Positions 36,102-44,277 of a stretch of DNA of 64,000 bases are shown here, one piece after another. This DNA comes from an uncultured Chthonomonadales bacterium (GTDB lineage: Bacteria; Armatimonadota; Chthonomonadetes; Chthonomonadales; CAJBBX01), in NCBI GenBank assembly GCA_938005745.1, contig CALLMM010000001.1, forward strand, positions 1-64,000, read 5' to 3'. Position 1 is the stretch's first letter. Each line of letters opens with the position of its first letter. Made by a program: the position numbers and the translations under genes. Below the pieces are notes generated by a model. That model saw nothing but the letters and a program-made list of their open reading frames with translations, did no database searches and was not told the origin of the DNA.

Positions 36102-37073
36102 TCAGACGATCCCTTTGAGAAAAACACGGTCTGCGGAGGGCGCGAGGGTTAGAACGCTGAGATCTCCGGCGCGCTCCGCCATAACCGCCTCCCAGCGCTC
36201 GCAGTCCTCGCTGAGGAACAGCGCGGACGGGATCGGCGGCTCGATACGGATCGTGAGCGGCTTCTCAAAAGACCAGAAGAGACCGATCAGCAGCGAGGGG
36301 GTCTCCGGGGCAGGCGCGGGGGAGTCGGTTTCGGGAGACGTCGGCGCAGGCGGGTCGGACAGAGGGCGGCAGGTCCACTCCGCCGCGCCGGTCTGGCGTA
36401 TCTCTGCCGCCAGCGCGCCGGAAAATCGGGCTTCGACGGCGACCGGCGGCTCGACCAGCCCGTAGGGACAGGTCTTTTCGCCGACGCGCACCGCCCAGGC
36501 GGAGTCGCCCCAGGAGTAGTGCCAGTACTCTTCGCGGCAGTTGGAGAAGCCGGCGTCGAGCATGGCATGCACCAGGATCATCCGGTTCGCCTTCGCCTGC
36601 GGGGTCAGGCGGTCTGTCCAGGTGTAGGCGGCGTCCCAGCCCTCCAGCGGCGAGGAGACATCCATCAACTCCCCGTCCGGTCCCACCAGCGCCACATCCA
36701 CTGCGCCGCCCGTGCAGTGTCCGGGAGGCGCGGGCTGATCGTAGGGGGCAAAGAACCGATTGGTGGCGCGGCGCAGGGCGGAGAGGGGCCATTCGGGGTG
36801 CTCCTCCTTCATCCGCTGAAAATAGCTGTCCCAGCCGCGCTTCTGCATCCGCAGGGTGCGCAGAGCCGTCCCCACGCGAAAGCAGTAGCCGGGAGGCAGG
36901 TTCTTCTGGGCGCGGTTGAGCATCTCCGCGACGGTGCGGCGCAGATAGGAGCAGGAATCCTCGCGCACCTGCACCTCCGGGCAGAAGTCGCGAATATCTA
37001 CCAGCGGCTCGCCCGTTTCGAGGATCTTGACCCGATTCAGCGCGGCAATGGGTTCCGGAGCGCCGATCTTCAT
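36102..37073 (-). CDS. D-alanyl-D-alanine dipeptidase-like protein (VanX/DdpX, peptidase M15D)
   Basis: This 323-residue protein has the M15D zinc site: HCTGGAVDVAL near residue 118 (SxHxxGxAxD type, here GHCTGGAVD) and EEYWHYSWGD near residue 185, matching the E..WHY segment. Upstream, FRVGTALRTLRMQKR contains the conserved Arg/Gln region. It would hydrolyse D-Ala-D-Ala or related dipeptides. The C-terminal 90 residues are an extra, proline-rich and probably separate part that is not seen in VanX itself. There is no signal peptide. No van resistance genes are nearby, so a role in cell-wall dipeptide recycling is more likely. It overlaps the next upstream gene by ATGA. Confidence 0.75.
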   Translation of the reverse strand: MKIGAPEPIAALNRVKILETGEPLVDIRDFCPEVQVREDSCSYLRRTVAEMLNRAQKNLPPGYCFRVGTALRTLRMQKRGWDSYFQRMKEEHPEWPLSALRRATNRFFAPYDQPAPPGHCTGGAVDVALVGPDGELMDVSSPLEGWDAAYTWTDRLTPQAKANRMILVHAMLDAGFSNCREEYWHYSWGDSAWAVRVGEKTCPYGLVEPPVAVEARFSGALAAEIRQTGAAEWTCRPLSDPPAPTSPETDSPAPAPETPSLLIGLFWSFEKPLTIRIEPPIPSALFLSEDCERWEAVMAERAGDLSVLTLAPSADRVFLKGIV

Positions 37074-37408
37074 CAGTCGTCCCGGTCTCCTTCGTCCTCT
37101 TCCAGATCGTCCACCGCGCCGGAGCAGTCGGTATAACGGCTGATCTCCTCGCCGCGAAAGACGTGCGCGACGAAGTCCTCGCGCTCAAAGCGGGGCATGT
37201 AGGAAGAGACGATATCGTCATCCACCTGCGCCAGAAGCTCCTCTTCGTCAGAGACCGCCATATCCGCCTCAAAGATGATGGTGGCATGGATGGTGTCGTG
37301 GGCGTAGTGCAGGTCTACCTGACCAACGCGCCGATCTCCCTCCCAGATAAGGTAGATCTCCGAGGAGTGTGTGCGTACCAGCCGGGTGAGTTTAAAACGG
37401 TTTTCCAA
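37073..37408 (-). CDS. Conserved-looking hypothetical protein, acidic C terminus
   Basis: I do not recognise this protein of about 111 residues. It most likely starts at the TTG at 37408 (after GAGAGGATCAGCG), because no ATG or GTG fits near the onset of regular protein-like composition. It has beta-rich segments (SEIYLIWEGDRRVGQVDLHY, TIHATIIFEADM) and a strongly acidic end (DDLEEDEGDRDD). Its stop overlaps the start of the dipeptidase gene by ATGA, so the two are translationally coupled and probably act together. Confidence 0.55.
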   Translation of the reverse strand: MENRFKLTRLVRTHSSEIYLIWEGDRRVGQVDLHYAHDTIHATIIFEADMAVSDEEELLAQVDDDIVSSYMPRFEREDFVAHVFRGEEISRYTDCSGAVDDLEEDEGDRDD

Positions 37409-37506
37409 CGCTGATCCTCTCGAAGGCAGACACCGGGACGCAGACAGAACGCCGGCGCGCCGCCGGCAGCCCCGCGCGAGGCAGGCGCGCAGACGCGCTC
37501 GCGGCT

Positions 37507-38865
37507 CTAGGCGGCGCGGCTCTCCGGCAGAGGATGGGGGATCAGATCGTGTCCGCTCTTGTCGGGGACAAAGACGACCCTCGTCTGCGGGGCGCGCACA
37601 GTCAGCGCCGCGTTCTGAACAGCGAGCGACACTCCCGGATAGACCGTCCCCGTGACCGTGATCTGCGCCTCCACGCGAGACTTTGCGCCCAGCAGCAGCG
37701 TGCGTCTCTCGGAGTGCAGTTCGCCGACATGCGCCTCCAGCGCGCGCCGCTGCTGAACCAGCTGCTGCACCATCTGGCGTTTCGCGGCAGGCATCGGATC
37801 GGCGCCGCCTGTCTGGAGCGGTCGTAAAGCCTGGGCTATTTTCCAGATTTTCGCCTCGCAGCCGGCAATCTCCTCCTCGACCTCCTTCATGCGAATCTGA
37901 CACAGGTGATCCACCCCGACCTGCGCCAGGGTCGGCTTCTGATCGGGCGATCCCAGCGTCACCGCGACCAGCCCCTCCAGCGCATACAGCTGCCCGCCGA
38001 TAATCGCAGCCTCCTCCAGCGCGATGATCTTCTTCCGGGAGATGATATCACAGTGCAGCAGCAGACCCTGTACGTAGACATTGCCTTCGGCGATCACTCG
38101 GGCTCTCGCCGCGCGCGTCAGAAAGACGTCGCCCCGCGCGCGTATCTCCCCGCCGGCGACCGCCCCCTGCACCGCCACCGTTCCCTCCGCCCGCAGATGC
38201 GCCGCCTTGAGGTCCCCCATCAGGATCACGCCCCCGGAGAATCGGTATTCGGCAGGCTGCAGGCTGTCGTGAATCTTTTTATAGGCATGAACGTACAGGT
38301 GACAGCCGTGAATCTCCGCAAAGCCGTCCACCGCCGCGAAGTAGTTCATCCGGTCTTCCGAGACACGCACCCCGGTCTCCGCGATCAGCGCCGCCTCCTG
38401 CACCGGATTGGGAAGCACCTCCCGGATCGGCGCGGTCAGCGTCCTGCCGGGCGTGCCGGGGCGCGCCGGCGTAAGGGTCGCCAGCGGCTGTCCGGCAACT
38501 ACCAGCCGCTCCTCTTCCAGCGCAAAGTAGTCGAGCAGTCCATCGGGGCGCTTCGGCAGCGGACGCGCCAGCTTCTCATAGTCCACTTTCCAGAGGATCT
38601 GCCCGTTCGTGCCCTCCTGCGGAAGCGTTCCCTGCGCCACTATAATGCGGTCCGCCTTCACGCCCTTCTGCAGGGCAAAGTGGCAGGCGCGCTGTATATC
38701 GCTGTCTCGATAGCCATAGACCACCCCTCGCTGACGCAGGCACTCCATCACGTCCTGCGGAGTTACCGCTCTGCCTCCCCCCTTCGGGGGATGGATGGTC
38801 GCCATCGCCTGGGTTCGATCGTTGTTTAACTCAAGCTCGACATAGCCGTCCTGATCTTTTGACAT
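37507..38865 (-). CDS. FapA / DUF342 family protein
   Basis: This 452-residue protein matches the DUF342 (FapA, flagellar assembly protein A) family. It has an N-terminal alpha-beta domain (MECLRQRGVVYGYRDSDI near residue 42), a linker with LVVAGQPLATLTPARPGTPGRTL near residue 113, a right-handed beta-helix of the polymer-forming type (residues about 190-310) and a coiled coil (VEEEIAGCEAKIWKIAQAL through RRALEAHVGELHSERRTLL). No flagellar genes are seen in the window, so its role here may be cytoskeletal or in cell envelope organisation, as in other non-flagellar carriers. It is followed by a 98-base gap before the 37073 gene. Confidence 0.85.
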   Translation of the reverse strand: MSKDQDGYVELELNNDRTQAMATIHPPKGGGRAVTPQDVMECLRQRGVVYGYRDSDIQRACHFALQKGVKADRIIVAQGTLPQEGTNGQILWKVDYEKLARPLPKRPDGLLDYFALEEERLVVAGQPLATLTPARPGTPGRTLTAPIREVLPNPVQEAALIAETGVRVSEDRMNYFAAVDGFAEIHGCHLYVHAYKKIHDSLQPAEYRFSGGVILMGDLKAAHLRAEGTVAVQGAVAGGEIRARGDVFLTRAARARVIAEGNVYVQGLLLHCDIISRKKIIALEEAAIIGGQLYALEGLVAVTLGSPDQKPTLAQVGVDHLCQIRMKEVEEEIAGCEAKIWKIAQALRPLQTGGADPMPAAKRQMVQQLVQQRRALEAHVGELHSERRTLLLGAKSRVEAQITVTGTVYPGVSLAVQNAALTVRAPQTRVVFVPDKSGHDLIPHPLPESRAA

Positions 38866-38990
38866 TCATCTCTCCATTCTCGTCCGGTAGCCGCCGCGGT
38901 AACACACGCAGACGCACCGCCCCCGGAAACCGGCGGACGACAGGGCGAGACAGTATCTTTTTCGGACAGATGAGGCGTTTTTTTCAGGTG

Positions 38991-39815
38991 TCAGGCGTCG
39001 AGCAGCGCCTCCAGAAAGAGGGCAAGACCATCCTCATCGAAGGAGGGGGCGATCCGATCGGCTTGCGCGCGGATGGCTTCGGAGGCGTTCTGCATGGCGA
39101 CCCCCAGCCCCGCCCAGCGTATCATGGGCAGATCGTTGTTGCCGTCACCGATCGCGATGGTCTCCTCCCGGGCGATCCCCAGACGCTCCGCCAGCAGCGC
39201 CAGCGCCACGCCCTTATCGGTCGCCGGGTTCATGAACTCCAGGTACTCCGGATTGGTCTTGGTGATGTAGAGGGCGGAGCCGAACCGGCGGCGGAAGTGC
39301 TCCAGCAGGCGGTCCGTTGTCTCGGGGGTGTCAATAAGGATCATCTTGGTCGGCGCAGACCCGCGCAACGGTCGCAAGTCCTCGATCACCTCCATCGGGG
39401 AGCCGGTCTGACGCACGTAGAACTCCGCCCAGACCCCGCGCTGCGCCACATAGAGATGATCGTCGAGATAGTAGTTCAGATGGAAGCCCTGTTCGGCGCA
39501 GAACTGCACGACTTCGGCGGCGGCGTCCGCCGGAACGCGCGCATGATGCCAGACCTCTCCCGTGCGGGGATGCTTGACCATCGCGCCGTTGTAGGAGATG
39601 ATCGGCGCGTCCAGCTGCAGTTCATGATAGAAGCGGGTAGTCGCCTCGTGCATTCTGCCGGAGGCGATGACGCAGACCACCCCCCGCGCCGCCAGCGCCT
39701 GCACCGCGCGCGCATTGCGCGGCGGTATCCGGTGCTCCCGGTTCAGCAGCGTGCCGTCCAGGTCTATCGCCGCCAGACGATAAGGCAGCGCGCCTCTCTC
39801 TCTGCGCTCAGTCAT
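38991..39815 (-). CDS. Cof-type HAD-IIB phosphatase
   Basis: This 274-residue HAD hydrolase has motif I AIDLDGTLLNREH near residue 17 (both Asp of DxDGT), motif II VIASGRM near residue 50, and motifs III/IV in DKGVALALLAERLGI and AIGDGNNDLPMIRWAGLGVAMQNA near residue 220. The class IIB cap lies between. Such Cof enzymes dephosphorylate sugar phosphates, PLP or flavin precursors; the substrate is not evident. Its ATG overlaps the stop of the upstream glycosyltransferase gene by four bases. Confidence 0.9.
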   Translation of the reverse strand: MTERRERGALPYRLAAIDLDGTLLNREHRIPPRNARAVQALAARGVVCVIASGRMHEATTRFYHELQLDAPIISYNGAMVKHPRTGEVWHHARVPADAAAEVVQFCAEQGFHLNYYLDDHLYVAQRGVWAEFYVRQTGSPMEVIEDLRPLRGSAPTKMILIDTPETTDRLLEHFRRRFGSALYITKTNPEYLEFMNPATDKGVALALLAERLGIAREETIAIGDGNNDLPMIRWAGLGVAMQNASEAIRAQADRIAPSFDEDGLALFLEALLDA

Positions 39816-41569
39816 TTCGGCTCCTCTTTTCGTGCGTCATCGGGACGGCTCTCCTCCCTTTCGGGGGCGCCCCTGTCAACCGGAGGGATCGGAAGCGGGT
39901 TGTTCTTCGAGACCCCCGGCGGCAGTTGATAGAGGGTCAGGCGTCCGGGACGTCCGTCAGGCTCCTCGCTGCGCCAGACGACCTGCCAGGAGCCGAGCAT
40001 TCTCTTCAGGCGCGGGTCCATGCCGACGGTATCGGTAACCGTGCTGCCGACCGCCGCAAAACGGTAGACGCCGGAGGCGACCTGCCGCAGAAAAGACTCT
40101 TGCGCGTTGCCGGGAGGGATCGCCTGCACCTGCCACTCCTTCGACGCCAGACCGCTGTAGTGGACCATATACCAGCGTCCCACCGTTCCCCACTGGGATG
40201 CGAGCATCATATCCCCCGGCTTCCAGCGTCCCGCCAGAAACCGCACCGCTTCGTGCCAGCGAGAGCGCAGGCTGCGCTCCTCCATCCCCGCCAGCAGATA
40301 CGGGTCGCAGCCCTTGATCGCCAGCAGGCAGGCGATCCCCATCGCCGCATATCCTGCCGGTCGGCTCCATTCGCCTGCCGCCGAGAAGAAGAGACCGCAC
40401 ATCAGGGTCAACAGGGGCAGCGCGTGCGACAGGTACTCCGGACCGATCATGTGCGCCTTATGCGCCGCCAGAAGAACCACTCCGCTGACCGTCAGCAGCG
40501 CTCCCGCCGGAGGCGTTACCCTGCGGCGCGCCAGCAGAGCCGCCGCCGTCAGCAGACCGATGAGATAGAGCAGAAAGAACTCTTCAAAGAAACGGGCATA
40601 CCAATAGGCGTATGCCCAGCGGGGGGCGCGCGCGTAGGTTGTCCCCAGGATCGTGACGGGCCAGGCGTCATCCGCCATCGCCATATAGTGGCACAGCATG
40701 GCCACTGCGCCTCCCAGCAGTCCGGCGGGCCAGAACAGATAGACGATCAGCAGAAAAACGCCCGCTCCGACCGCCAGCGCGCGCAGGATATGCCTGCGCC
40801 GCGCCGGGTTGCGGAAGTCGGGAAAGAGGAGGAACGGGGTCGTCAGCAGCGTCGCCAGCAGCACGACGAAGAACATCTCGGAGGTGACAAACATCCCTCC
40901 CAGCGCGGCGCATGCGCCGATCAGCCAGCCGGCGCGGTGCGTGCGGGCGTACATCATCAGCGTCAGCAGCAGCGCCAGAATCCAGACGGTGATGAAAGAC
41001 CAGGGGATCGCGTGCGAGGCGCTGCGTATCTGCGGAGGCGTCCACACCACCACGAAGGCGCAGGAAGCCGCCGCCCAGATGCCGTAACGCCCTCCCCCCT
41101 GCAAACGATGAAAGAGCGCCAGCCCGCACAGATAGACCAGACAGACCGCCAGACACCCGGCAATCACATGCGGCAGACGGAGGACTCGCTCGCTGACGCT
41201 GAAGCGAAGCATCAGCCCGGTGACGTGAACGATCAGCGGCGGGTGGTAGTGTCGCATCTGCAGTAGCCGGTTCGGCTCGGAGGGGACGTCGGAGAGGTCC
41301 CAGCGGTTCGCCTGAAAGCCGCGCACCGCCGCAAAGGCATAGCGCGCCTCGTCAAACCAGAGATCGCCCCGGGTATAGCTCCAGCGGATCGGAAAGGCGG
41401 CAAGGAAAAGAGCTGCCAGAATCAGCGCATGATGCTGCCAGGAGGGACAACGCGCAGAGAGACCGTGACCCGAGGTCGTCCCGGATCCCGTCGGACCGTC
41501 GTCTCTCTCCACCTCGGAGAGGGCGGCGTCCGTGACGGGCGGAACGGAAGCAGGATCTTCAGCCGGCAT
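39812..41569 (-). CDS. Polytopic glycosyltransferase (ArnT/PMT, GT39/GT83-like)
   Basis: The 585-residue protein has about 11 membrane segments. The first periplasmic loop contains WSYTRGDLWFDEARYAF near residue 70, the DE pair typical of the GT-C superfamily that uses polyprenyl-phosphate sugar donors. The N-terminal 45 residues are a Ser/Gly-rich hydrophilic tail and the C-terminal 170 residues form a soluble domain (KEWQVQAIPPG). The acceptor, lipid or protein, is unknown. It is coupled to the HAD phosphatase downstream. Confidence 0.75.
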   Translation of the reverse strand: MPAEDPASVPPVTDAALSEVERDDGPTGSGTTSGHGLSARCPSWQHHALILAALFLAAFPIRWSYTRGDLWFDEARYAFAAVRGFQANRWDLSDVPSEPNRLLQMRHYHPPLIVHVTGLMLRFSVSERVLRLPHVIAGCLAVCLVYLCGLALFHRLQGGGRYGIWAAASCAFVVVWTPPQIRSASHAIPWSFITVWILALLLTLMMYARTHRAGWLIGACAALGGMFVTSEMFFVVLLATLLTTPFLLFPDFRNPARRRHILRALAVGAGVFLLIVYLFWPAGLLGGAVAMLCHYMAMADDAWPVTILGTTYARAPRWAYAYWYARFFEEFFLLYLIGLLTAAALLARRRVTPPAGALLTVSGVVLLAAHKAHMIGPEYLSHALPLLTLMCGLFFSAAGEWSRPAGYAAMGIACLLAIKGCDPYLLAGMEERSLRSRWHEAVRFLAGRWKPGDMMLASQWGTVGRWYMVHYSGLASKEWQVQAIPPGNAQESFLRQVASGVYRFAAVGSTVTDTVGMDPRLKRMLGSWQVVWRSEEPDGRPGRLTLYQLPPGVSKNNPLPIPPVDRGAPEREESRPDDARKEEPK

Positions 41570-41638
41570 CTTTCGCAGGAATGACAGGCGGGCTCATGGG
41601 CACAGACGGGATAACCTTCCTCCAGCGCAGGGCAGGTG

Positions 41639-42217
41639 TCAGATCAGTTCAGAGGCGGTGATGATGCTCTCCGCGATCTCGCGCATCTTCTTATTCTGAT
41701 TACGCGCCTGGAAGTGGATGCGTTTGAACGCCTCCTCCTCCGTCAGCTTCATGCGGTCCATCAGGATGCCTTTGGCGCGCTCGATCAGTTTTCGCGTCTC
41801 CAGCGCCTCTTTCAGGTCGGCGATCTCCTGCGACTGCGACTGTATCTGCCGGAAACGACGCACCGCCACCTCTAGAGCCGGAGCAAGGTCCTCCTTGCGG
41901 AACGGCTTCATCAGGTAGGCGACCGCGCCGGCCTCGCTGGCTTGCTCGACCAGCTCCTTATCGCTGAAAGCGGTCAGGAACAGCAGCGCGCAGGGCGTCT
42001 CCTCCATGATCTTTCGCGCCGCCTCTATGCCGTCCATCTCCGGCATACGGATATCCATGATGATGACATCGGGCCGGGTGTTTCTTGCCGCCTCTATGGC
42101 TTGAATGCCGTTCTCAACTTCTGCTACCACCTGATGCCCGAGCTTCTCCAGACGCGCGCGCAGTATCGTGCGCGTCAACGATTCATCCTCCGCGATCAGA
42201 GTACGCAGGGCTTCCAT
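41639..42217 (-). CDS. Response regulator with ANTAR RNA-binding output domain
   Basis: This 192-residue protein has a receiver domain (DE pair in LIAEDESLT, phosphoacceptor Asp in DVIIMDIRMPEMDG near residue 54, Thr in LLFLTAFSD, Lys in YLMKPFRK) joined by a coiled coil to a C-terminal ANTAR domain (LIERAKGILMDRMKLTEEEAFKRIHFQA). Such proteins bind two-hairpin RNA to prevent termination, often in nitrogen or metal pathways. I chose ATG 42217, preceded by GAGGAGAAGCG. No histidine kinase is adjacent and I did not find an ANTAR-type twin hairpin in the window. Confidence 0.92.
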   Translation of the reverse strand: MEALRTLIAEDESLTRTILRARLEKLGHQVVAEVENGIQAIEAARNTRPDVIIMDIRMPEMDGIEAARKIMEETPCALLFLTAFSDKELVEQASEAGAVAYLMKPFRKEDLAPALEVAVRRFRQIQSQSQEIADLKEALETRKLIERAKGILMDRMKLTEEEAFKRIHFQARNQNKKMREIAESIITASELI

Positions 42218-42335
42218 TCGCGCTTCTCCTCGACGTACAACGGGGTACGAGATACGCACATCAGGATACGATTCGTAATTGCACGGCGCGATTCCTACTG
42301 AAGTATTCCTGTATTCAGGCAATTTCACCGAAGGG

Positions 42336-42695
42336 TTACTCAGGCAGTCTCATCTCCTGCACAAACCGGTTGCATTCATCCACCAGAATCATCTTCGGCT
42401 GGATACGTTCATCCGTCAGAACGAAAGCGGTTATGATCACCCGATGCCCGACCTCCACCTTATGCGCGGCGGCGCCGTTGATACAGATCGTTCCCGAACC
42501 TCTCTCCCCGACCATCACATAGGTCTCCAGCCGCTCCCCATTATCCACATTCCATACGTGCACCAGTTCGCCGGGCAGCAGTCCGGCGCGCTCGATCAGA
42601 TCACGATCAATCGTGATGCTGCCGATATAGTCCACATTCGCTTCGGTAACGGTCGCACGATGTATCTTGCTTTTGAGCAGCGTGAGAAGACGCAT
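42336..42695 (-). CDS. panD: Aspartate 1-decarboxylase
   Basis: PanD makes beta-alanine for pantothenate and coenzyme A. The 119-residue proenzyme has the self-processing site in [10 protein letters not shown] near residue 22, cleaved between Gly and Ser to create the pyruvoyl group, and the conserved NGAAAH segment near residue 72. I chose ATG 42695 because homologues begin [14 protein letters not shown]; a Met at 42779 adds 28 unrelated residues. It is apparently monocistronic, divergent from dnaN. TTGACA on the minus strand at 42779-42774 could be its -35 box, but the -10 is poor. Confidence 0.95.
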   Translation of the reverse strand: MRLLTLLKSKIHRATVTEANVDYIGSITIDRDLIERAGLLPGELVHVWNVDNGERLETYVMVGERGSGTICINGAAAHKVEVGHRVIITAFVLTDERIQPKMILVDECNRFVQEMRLPE

Positions 42696-42820
42696 GGCGT
42701 TCGAAACCGGTTCCCGTTCCTGCGTTTCAGCACGTATCCGCGAAATGCATGATTGGAATCTCTCGCACGGTGCTGTCAACTATTGAGTATCGCACAATCT
42801 ACGCCGGCAAGTCAAATGAA

Positions 42821-42840
42821 ATATGCGCGATCACGCATAT
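42821..42840. promoter_or_regulatory. Palindrome in the panD-dnaN intergenic region
   Basis: ATATGCG at 42821-42827 and CGCATAT at 42834-42840 form a perfect 7-bp dyad with a 6-base spacer, in an AT-richer patch of the 422-base divergent gap. It could be an operator for either gene. Its size and symmetry fit a dimeric helix-turn-helix regulator. Confidence 0.35.
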
Positions 42841-42844
42841 AGTA

Positions 42845-43014
42845 CACAGGTCGCCCCTCTCCCCTGCCACTGTGGAGGAGCGACAGCCAACCCCCTTCTG
42901 TCATTGCGAGGGAGGCGCAAGCCGACTCTCCCCTCTGTCATTGCGAGGGAGGCGCAAGCCGACTCTCCCCTCTGTCATTGCGAGGGAGGCGGAGCCGACC
43001 GAAGCAATCTCACA
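42845..43014. repeat. Tandem 37-bp copies of the dispersed repeat upstream of dnaN
   Basis: TGTCATTGCGAGGGAGGCG units start at 42899, 42936 and 42973, 37 bases apart, with a degenerate copy before them, ending in GAAGCAATCTCAC near 43014. The unit is one base longer than in the array at 3712. It leaves only about 100 bases for the dnaN promoter. Confidence 0.85.
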
Positions 43015-43117
43015 CCCGCCCATCTCCGCCGTAAAAAAAGTCTTCCGATATGCGACACTTTTCCCCCGGCAACGCCCGTCATCTTTACAGAGAACAACAC
43101 CCTCTGGAGGAGATGAG

Positions 43118-44272
43118 ATGGAAAGCGCCCTGATCGATTCCCGTACCAGCCTGAAGGCGATCTGCTCCCGCAAAGACCTGTTCGAAGGCGTACAGACCGT
43201 CGGTCACGCCGTCTCGGGACGATCCGCCCTGCCGATCCTCAGTCATATTCTGGTTCAGTCTGAGGGAGAGTCGCTGCGCCTGAGCGCGACCGACCTCGAA
43301 CTGAGCATCTCTCTCACCATCCCGGCGCGCATCGAGGAGGAGGGCGGATTGACCGCCCCCGCCCGCCTGCTGACCGAACTGCTCAACACCCTCCCCGACG
43401 CCGATCTCGCCCTCTCCGTAGACCGCAGCCACGCTGTCCGCCTCCACTGCGAGCGCTCCGACTACAAGCTGCTGGGACTGCCGGCGGAGGAGTATCCCCG
43501 GCTGCCGGAGGTGAAGGATACCAACCGGTTCGTCATCTCCCAGAGTCTGCTGCGCGAGATGATCAAGCAGACCAGCTTCGCCGTCTCCACCGACGAAGCC
43601 CGCGCCATCCTGACCGGCATCCTGATGGTCTTCGAGGGCGAGATGCTCCGCTTTGTCGCCACCGACACCCATCGCCTGGCAGTTCGCACCGCAAAGGTGA
43701 AGGAGGGGCACGGTGCGCAGCAGGCGATCGTTCCCGCCCGCGCCATGAACGAACTGATGCGCATCCTCAACGACAACGAGGGCGATGTGACCGTCTGCCT
43801 GTCCGAAAATCAGGTGCTTTTCGTCACGCCGGACGGGATCAGTCTGATCTCCCGCCTGATCGAGGGGCAGTTCCCCAACTGGCAGCGCGTCATTCCCACC
43901 CAGCGTCTGCGCCGCCTGACCTTGCAGACCCTCCCCTTCCAGCGCGCCGTGCGCCGCGCCTCCATCGTGGCGCGCAACGCCAACCATCGCGTGATCCTGC
44001 GCACGCTGGACGATAAGCTGACCATCACGGCGGAATCGAGCCTGGAGGGCGTCGCCTATGAAGAGGTGGAGGTCGTCCGCGAGGGCGACGATCTGGACAT
44101 CGCCTTCAACGCCAGATACCTGCTGGACGTCCTCAGTGTGATCGAGGAGGAGGGACTCTATCTCGACCTGACCGAGCAGCTGAAGCCCGGCGTCGTTCGT
44201 CCCATTCTGCCCGAATCGGAGGAGAACGCCGGCGACTACCTCTGCGTGCTGATGCCGATGCAGATCCCGTAA
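43118..44272 (+). CDS. dnaN: DNA polymerase III sliding clamp, beta subunit
   Basis: This 384-residue three-domain clamp keeps the replicative polymerase on DNA. Recognisable segments are ALPILSHILVQ near residue 40, LTGILMVFEG near residue 165, FVATDTHRLAVR near residue 180 and the C-terminal PILPESEENAGDYLCVLMPMQI, matching the family's P-L-x-P-M-R/Q end. I chose ATG 43118 behind TGGAGGAGATG; the open frame upstream runs through the repeat array. dnaA is not adjacent, so this is not the usual dnaA-dnaN origin locus. The next gene starts five bases after the stop. Confidence 0.96.
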   Translation: MESALIDSRTSLKAICSRKDLFEGVQTVGHAVSGRSALPILSHILVQSEGESLRLSATDLELSISLTIPARIEEEGGLTAPARLLTELLNTLPDADLALSVDRSHAVRLHCERSDYKLLGLPAEEYPRLPEVKDTNRFVISQSLLREMIKQTSFAVSTDEARAILTGILMVFEGEMLRFVATDTHRLAVRTAKVKEGHGAQQAIVPARAMNELMRILNDNEGDVTVCLSENQVLFVTPDGISLISRLIEGQFPNWQRVIPTQRLRRLTLQTLPFQRAVRRASIVARNANHRVILRTLDDKLTITAESSLEGVAYEEVEVVREGDDLDIAFNARYLLDVLSVIEEEGLYLDLTEQLKPGVVRPILPESEENAGDYLCVLMPMQIP

Positions 44273-44277
44273 GCGCC

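Noticed and set aside
42541-43117. Chromosome origin at dnaN
   Set aside because: One perfect DnaA box (TTATCCACA at 42541-42549) lies inside panD, but there is no box cluster, no AT-rich unwinding region and no dnaA gene.
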